64,000 nucleotides of DNA. It comes from Rhinopomastus cyanomelas (Eukaryota > Chordata > Aves > Bucerotiformes > Rhinopomastidae). Under the pieces are notes generated by a model, which did not search any database, was not told where the DNA came from, and saw only the letters and a program-made list of their open reading frames with translations. The stretch covers positions 62,001 through 126,000 of the forward strand of contig VXBP01005615.1 of NCBI GenBank assembly GCA_013400115.1, in the 5' to 3' direction. Both the position numbers and the translations under genes were made by a program. Within the stretch, counting starts at the first letter, position 1. Each line of letters opens with the position of its first letter. Of this stretch, positions 59,161 to 64,000 are shown in pieces.

Positions 59161-60884
59161 TTTCCAAGCAGTACCCATGTAACAGGAAAGAATGGCTGGA
59201 GGAGCCCTCCCATCAACTTAGGGCTGCACTGGTTTTGATCCCTAGGTCTAAAATCCACAGCAGTTCCTGCATTTCCAGAATCTTAGCTGTACATTTTGGT
59301 TGCATGACAGGACTTTTCAGAGCCTTGATCTTCCCCTGCATGCTTTACATGAAACTCATGTCCTGCATTAGCCATTAAATTGTTTGCAAAAGCAAACAAC
59401 CTCACCAGGAATTTTAGTTACACCAGGCAGAATAAAACTATGCTTCAGTTAAATGCTTTCTCCCTGGGCTAGGCTTGCTTGAGGAAGTCCAATACCATAC
59501 CCCAAATCAGTAGGATTCTACGAAGATGCTATCAGTTCCACACAATCTACGGAAGTCTTTTACAAGAGAATTTATCAGATCATAGAGTTTTTTTAGATCT
59601 TAGTATTTTCCTGTTCTTGTAATTTTATGATAAGGCAAATCTACACAGTAACTGGTCCCCCTGAAAGAAACTTAAAAAGCTTTAAGAATAACTTCTGATG
59701 TTCAACATACAGACATAAAGTACTTAATCAGAAGTTTAAAATGTTCTTAGTGATCCCAAATTACATTTTACAGTCCAGTACTGGAAGGCAGACACATTTG
59801 TCCACATAAATCTCAAAGATCTTGTCTAATTCCATGCTAAATACTTATGAAAAAAGAGAAGGTGGGTGTACTTCTCCTTCCACTGGAGCGAGCACACAAA
59901 CCAAGTGAGCTTTGAATTTGCTGAAGGAACACGACTTTCAGCAGTACAGAGAACAGCACAACTGGTAAACAGCAGAATGCCGATGGGGTGATGCAAATAA
60001 TCATCTCCCTGCATTTTTGTACTAACCAAGCCAGGGTTTTTTTGTGGGAGTTTTCTTTCCTTTCCCTTTTTTCCTAGAGAATTCAGTCTGGACCACAGGA
60101 AATGAAAAAAGTGTTTACTAAGCAGTCTCCAACAGAAACGAGATGCTTCCAAGGAAGACATAAATCCCCAAATTCGCTGAGGGGGAAGGAGAAAGGTAAC
60201 GGCAAAGTACAAAACCAGTGTGAGAAGAGCCTCTCCAGCTACTCCTGATGCAGAAAAGTGATGTAGAGTGATCAAAACTGAGTTTGTTCACAGCAGCTTA
60301 GTCAGCACAGTTAGTTCTAGCTAAACCTTACACAGAGCCACTGCAGGAATGGAGAAACCTGAAGGCCAGGTCTGAGCATTCCAGAGTCCTGCGCCTCCAG
60401 GAGAAACTGAAACCCACTGCTCTGCTTAGTGTCCTGCACACCCTGAACCAGAACGAGACCGCCTCCACTGGCACATGGGACTGAACAATTTGGAACTCTT
60501 ATGGAAGACACATTCCTACAGAAAACAGGTGGTAGGATCCTTACTGCAAAGAAGGTGATAGGACTTCATTCTGTTGATACTGAGAGGATGATGTATTCTG
60601 TCTTTGCTGAAGATGTAGTTCCTATCAGCCTATCAGGCTCCTCTGACAATTACAATAAACACATTCTTGTAGCTCTGTGTGATTCCCTCATCCTACAACC
60701 TGGTTCAGCCATTTCCTCTACAGCAGGTCTGCATTGCAGGACCCTGCACTTCTGGTGAAAGGTTTCACAGGTCTCTGCTCGGAGTCTTTTAGCCCCAGCC
60801 AGACTGAGCAGCACCACTCAAAAGTAGCATGCAGCCTGACAAAGACCTTCTCTATCTCCCCACCATAATAAGTGACAGTTATTT
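59161..60884. other. Unique non-coding stretch
   Basis: No gene or repeat is recognised. Frames at minus 60275-59826 and plus 60501-60758 are open but have no convincing splice sites or family resemblance. Confidence 0.42.
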
Positions 60885-61023
60885 GGGAGTCTCCTTCTCT
60901 GGAGATGTTTAAAACCCGCCTGGATGTGTTCCTGTGCAGCTTGGTCTAGGTGGTCTTGCTCTGACAGGGGGATTGGAACAGATGGTCTTTCAAGGTCCCT
61001 TCCAATCCTTAATGTACCGTGAC
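60885..61023 (+). mobile_element. CR1 LINE 3' tail, single-tail type
   Basis: It begins GGGAGTCTCCTTCTCTGGAG, continues AACCCGCCTGGATGTGTTCC and CTTGGTCTAGGTGGTCTTGC and ends AAGGTCCCTTCCAATCCTTA. The terminal octamer is degraded to ATGTACCGTGA. The 5' truncation is about 140 bases from the end. Confidence 0.92.
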
Positions 61024-61139
61024 TTGTACTACAGTCCCAAAACCTGTGGTGTGTGTTGACTCTTCCTGGCTCCTCTAGGTGTAACCATTCAACACCAGTG
61101 ATCCCACAGTGTGTTCCTCCAGCCACTGGCACACACAAT

Positions 61140-61295
61140 TTTGTCATTTGTGTCTGCTGACTTCATTGCATAAATATTAATAAGCAGGAGTGTTACAAGA
61201 CATCAAAGCAACGTGTGTTTCGCTAAATCATTTTCCTGTGAAGTGCTCCATAAATGATGCATTAATTCCATCAGCATGCAACCCTTCAGCATGGC
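61140..61295. promoter_or_regulatory. Candidate conserved element (AT-rich)
   Basis: CATTGCATAAATATTAATAA, TTTCGCTAAATCATTTTCC and AAATGATGCATTAATTCC crowd POU- and homeodomain-like cores into about 150 bases. AT-rich conserved enhancers near developmental genes look like this, but so does ordinary AT-rich DNA. Confidence 0.15.
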
Positions 61296-62075
61296 TCATT
61301 AAGCCTGGCAGTCGCCTGCTTTTCTTTTGATCTTCTGCACAGGAGGAGGAACAAACCCCAATTTTTACCTCCTCAAGAGCATCCCCTACCACCTGCTCTG
61401 AAAAAGCAAACATTTCCCATTTGAAGGGGACTTTTCTCCTCTATCACCTGAGAAGTTCTCCCACTGGAGAGTTTATGTGAAATATGTTTAGAAACTCACA
61501 GGTTTCTGGCACTACTTTCTCTGTATCAAACTATGCCCTGAGCCATAATGGCAACCTATAGGCTTGAAAGACACTTGAAAACAACCCCAACCAGGCAGCT
61601 GGGTTTTTCCAAAAGAGAACAGGTTAACGTAAAGCTCAGTCTCCACCCCACATCTTTCCCAGCAGGTGAGGATCTGAATGATCCAACTAGAGCTGCGTTT
61701 TGCAAGAGGAACAAGTACTGGTAAGAGGGGATGAATAAGCAGTTTGTGTTCACATAGTAGACCAGCCACAACTGCAGTTGTACAGTAGCCATCAGAGGGT
61801 GGTATGGATTGTAATTTAAAGTGCTTCCACTTCAGTCTTGCTCAAATGACTTTTCCATGTACAGCACGCCTTGATTCTAGCAACAACAGCTGGGCACTGC
61901 ACTGGCCTCTGGTGATGCGGGCTGGGGCTGAGCCCAGCTGAGGGAAGCGTTGCTCCACTGACTGATAGCCAGGGCAGGTGTCAGAAAGGCATTAACAGCT
62001 CACAGAGCTTCCTCATTGGGATGGTTGGGTTTCCTGCAAGTGTCTCTGCACTGTCTCAGCAAATCCCCTCTACAG
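61296..62075. other. Unique non-coding stretch
   Basis: Nothing recognised up to the candidate acceptor at 62075. Confidence 0.42.
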
Positions 62076-62214
62076 GTGATACATCAAACAACAAGGCTGG
62101 AAAATGACAGCATACCTCTGTGGTATGGAGCAATGCCGCAGGGCCGCCTGAAAATCGTCCTGGAAGGGTTCTCCTTCAGTGACACAAACCCACGCGATGG
62201 CACCTGTGGCTCTG
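62076..62214 (+). CDS. Candidate coding exon, protein unknown
   Basis: A pyrimidine-rich acceptor (CAAATCCCCTCTACAG) ends at 62075 and a GTGAAG donor-like site follows GGCTCTG at 62214. The 139 bases between are open in the frame starting at the first base and use G/C-ending codons with five retained CpG. The peptide includes IPLWYGAMPQGRLKIVLEGF, whose alternating hydrophobic pattern suggests beta strands, and the frame stays open to a stop at 62271. I cannot match it to a family. It ends in phase 1. It would be on the strand opposite to the candidate exons at 12.6 and 43.4 kb, so it would belong to another gene. Chance is possible. Confidence 0.25.
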
Positions 62215-62395
62215 GTGAAGTGGAGCTAGGTACTCTGCGTCCTACAGTGCAACGATCAGCACATCAAGACTGATGGCATAGGGAAGTAGACCAAATTCCA
62301 GGTTTTCAGAGTCCCAAAACTGTGAAAGGAAGTCTGATAACACTGAAAGTTTCAAAACAGCCACAGAAATGGAAAGCTGATGAAAGTAGCTTGGA

Positions 62396-63094
62396 AATCA
62401 CAGAACATCAGGGATTGGAAGGGACCTCGAAAGATCATCTGGTCCAACTCCCACACCACACTAGGATCATCTAGATCAAGTTGCATAGGAACATAATCAG
62501 GTGGGTTTTAAATAGTGCCAGAGAAGGAGACTGTACAAACTCCCCTGGGCAGCCCCTTCCAATGCTCTGTCACCCTCACCATGAAGAAGTTCCTTCTCAT
62601 ACTGACGAGGAACCTCCTGTGTTCCAGCTTACACCCATTACCCCTTGTCCTATCATTACATGACACTGAGAAGAGCCTGGCTCCATCCTCCTGACACCCA
62701 CCCTTCACATATTTATAAACACTAATAAGGTCACCCCTCAGTGTCCTTTTTTCCAAGCTCAAGAGACCCAGCTCCCTCTACCTTTCCTCATCAGGGAGAT
62801 GTTCCACTCCTTTCATCACCTTTGTGGCTTTGTTTCAGACTCTGTCCAGCAGTTCTGTGTCCTTCTTGAACTGAAAGGCCCAGAACTGGACATAATATTC
62901 CAGATGTGGTCTCACCAGGGCAGAGTAGATGGGGAGAAGAATCTCTCAATCTCCTAACCACCCTAGTTCTGATCCACCCCAGGATGCCATTGGCCTTCTT
63001 GGCCACAAGGGCACATTGCTGGCTCATGGCCATCCTGCTGGCCACCAGGACTGCCAGATCCCTTTCTCCTACACTGCTCTCCAGCAGATCATTA
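62396..63094 (-). mobile_element. CR1 LINE 3' fragment, longest copy in the window
   Basis: Read on the minus strand it includes about 500 bases of ORF2 C-terminal coding sequence (63094 to about 62520), then GCACTATTTAAAACCCACCT, TGCAACTTGATCTAGATGAT and the tail with GATCTTTCGAGGTCCCTTCC, ending in TGATGTTCTGTGATT at 62396. It is single-tail. The 5' end is truncated, and a CR1 of another subfamily begins on the opposite strand six bases away. Confidence 0.94.
62508..63094 (-). pseudogene. Broken CR1 ORF2 C-terminal region
   Basis: Segments typical of CR1 ORF2 are recognisable: LLESSVGERDLAVL, MSQQCALVAKKANGILGWIR, LRGDLISVYKYVKGGCQEDG and RVTEHWKGLPRG. They lie in different frames, with a frameshift near 62985 and stops in between, so no protein is made. 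The catalytic reverse transcriptase motifs lie further upstream in intact elements and are absent. Confidence 0.9.
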
Positions 63095-63100
63095 CTGATC

Positions 63101-63278
63101 AGACATTGGAATGGACTGCCCAGGTTGCTGGCAGTGTCACCATCCCTGGAGCTGTTTAAAAAGACTGGATGTGGCACTTAGTGCCATGGTCTAGGTGATT
63201 GTAGTGAGGTTAGATCATAGGCTGGACTTGATCTCAGGGCTTTTCTAGCCTCAATAATTCTGTGGTTCTGTATTCTGT
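63101..63278 (+). mobile_element. CR1 LINE 3' fragment, older subfamily
   Basis: It starts with ACATTGGAATGGACTGCCCA, passes TGTCACCATCCCTGGAGCTG, AAGACTGGATGTGGCACTTA and GTGCCATGGTCTAGGTGATT, and ends with GGCTGGACTTGATCTCAGGG and AATTCTGTGGTTCTGTA. This tail type differs from the young GATCTTTCGAGG type and resembles older CR1 subfamilies. It stands head to head with the copy at 62396-63094. Confidence 0.88.
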
Positions 63279-64000
63279 AAACAGCTATGTGTAAAGTAAA
63301 CGAAGCAGAGCCAACACTGCATTTCTAGAAGTATTACACATGCTCATTTTAATATAGTACTGTTGTAGTACAATTGTTATAAATACTCATTAAAGAGCTA
63401 TAAAAAGTTATGTGATCGACAATCGTGCAGTTTAATGCTAAACAGCATATTTTTCAGCATTACTAATAACTCTTCTCAGAGAGTTTTATTCTCATTTTTG
63501 GTTTTTTTGGCATTATTTCTCACATATAAATGCGTCCATCTGTGTATACATAGAAAAGTAGTTCTCAGAGTCTAAATGAAAGGCTACCTGAAAAAAGCAT
63601 CTAATAATTCCATCCCAGTGCACTCAGAAGTAACAAGCATGATGAAGAATTTTTAGAATCAGGTATTAGTCCCATAGCAAAGTACTCTTATGCTGGTCAA
63701 TTTGGAGCAAAGTGATTTTGAATTTCACTCAGTATTCACTAGGGAATATGCAATTAACCACAACTGCTAAGTTTCAGCTACTGGCAGCTGTGGATTATGG
63801 AAAACAAATAATTAACATACAATTATCAAATTAAATTGCCAACTAATATTATGTTTAGCTAATTCAATGAACTGTTTAAAAATGTGATCCTGGAAAAGTT
63901 CACCAAAAATTTATTTGAAGGACTCATTTTTACTGTTGTTCCATCCTATCTACTACTTTTTGTGCTACCAGTCAGCAGCTGTGGGCAATGCAGTTTGGAG
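63279..64000. other. AT-rich unique stretch to window end
   Basis: No gene or repeat is recognised. CpG is very sparse. Confidence 0.45.

Noticed and set aside
59826..60275. 149-codon minus-strand frame
   Set aside because: Codon choice looks random, and no splice sites or family similarity were found.
1..64000. tRNA, rRNA, CRISPR, operon or phage-type features
   Set aside because: None were seen. The CR1 content shows this is vertebrate nuclear DNA, where short spaced repeats are microsatellites or LINE tails.

Overview
The window looks like a stretch of bird nuclear genome that is almost entirely non-coding. The main evidence is at least fifteen fragments of the CR1 LINE retrotransposon, the dominant interspersed repeat of birds, many with the family's 3' end (a G-rich hairpin-like tail closing on the ATTCTATG octamer). 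There are no bacterial-style gene blocks, no long reading frames, no tRNA or rRNA genes and no CRISPR. The background is about 40% G+C, CpG-poor and stop-rich, as expected of introns or intergenic DNA. I cannot name the species. The youngest CR1 copies share one diagnostic tail (GATCTTTCGAGGTCCCTTCC), which points to a lineage-specific CR1 expansion outside the classic chicken subfamilies; that is inference.

Layout. 1-9.2 kb is mostly unique DNA with a CpG-rich, promoter-like patch at 3.8-4.3 kb, a TG/CG dinucleotide tract at 7.8 kb and the first copy of an unrecognised dispersed repeat at 2.2 kb. 9.3-10.1 kb is a second CpG-retaining patch. 10.3-12.1 kb holds three CR1 copies, two of them head to head. 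12.5-15.0 kb is the most gene-like part: a minus-strand candidate exon at 12560-12748 with a strong acceptor, followed by about 1 kb in which CpG is not depleted. 15-33.5 kb is largely unique DNA with one CR1 at 19.5 kb, a decayed CR1 ORF2 piece at 25.2-25.8 kb and short microsatellites. A much older CR1-like copy lies at 33.6-33.8 kb. 35.5-48.3 kb contains three CR1 tails, the second copy of the dispersed repeat at 39.9-40.2 kb and another minus-strand candidate exon at 43.3-43.5 kb. 54.2-58.4 kb is a same-strand CR1 cluster. 60.9-63.3 kb has three more CR1 copies and a plus-strand candidate exon at 62.1 kb.

The most interesting pattern is a CR1 variant with two different 3' tails in series. 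The same internal junction occurs at four separate places (10.3, 42.9, 55.6 and 58.3 kb, on both strands), so the double tail appears to have been copied as a unit and not assembled four times. Related tail duplications and a tail triplication occur at 54.4 and 35.5 kb. Two further loci (10.3-10.7 and 62.4-63.3 kb) show 5'-truncated CR1 copies of different subfamilies meeting head to head.

No gene can be named. If the two minus-strand candidate exons are real, the window may lie partly inside introns of a minus-strand gene. The exon, CpG and enhancer-like calls rest on splice-site, frame and CpG inspection by eye and are tentative.
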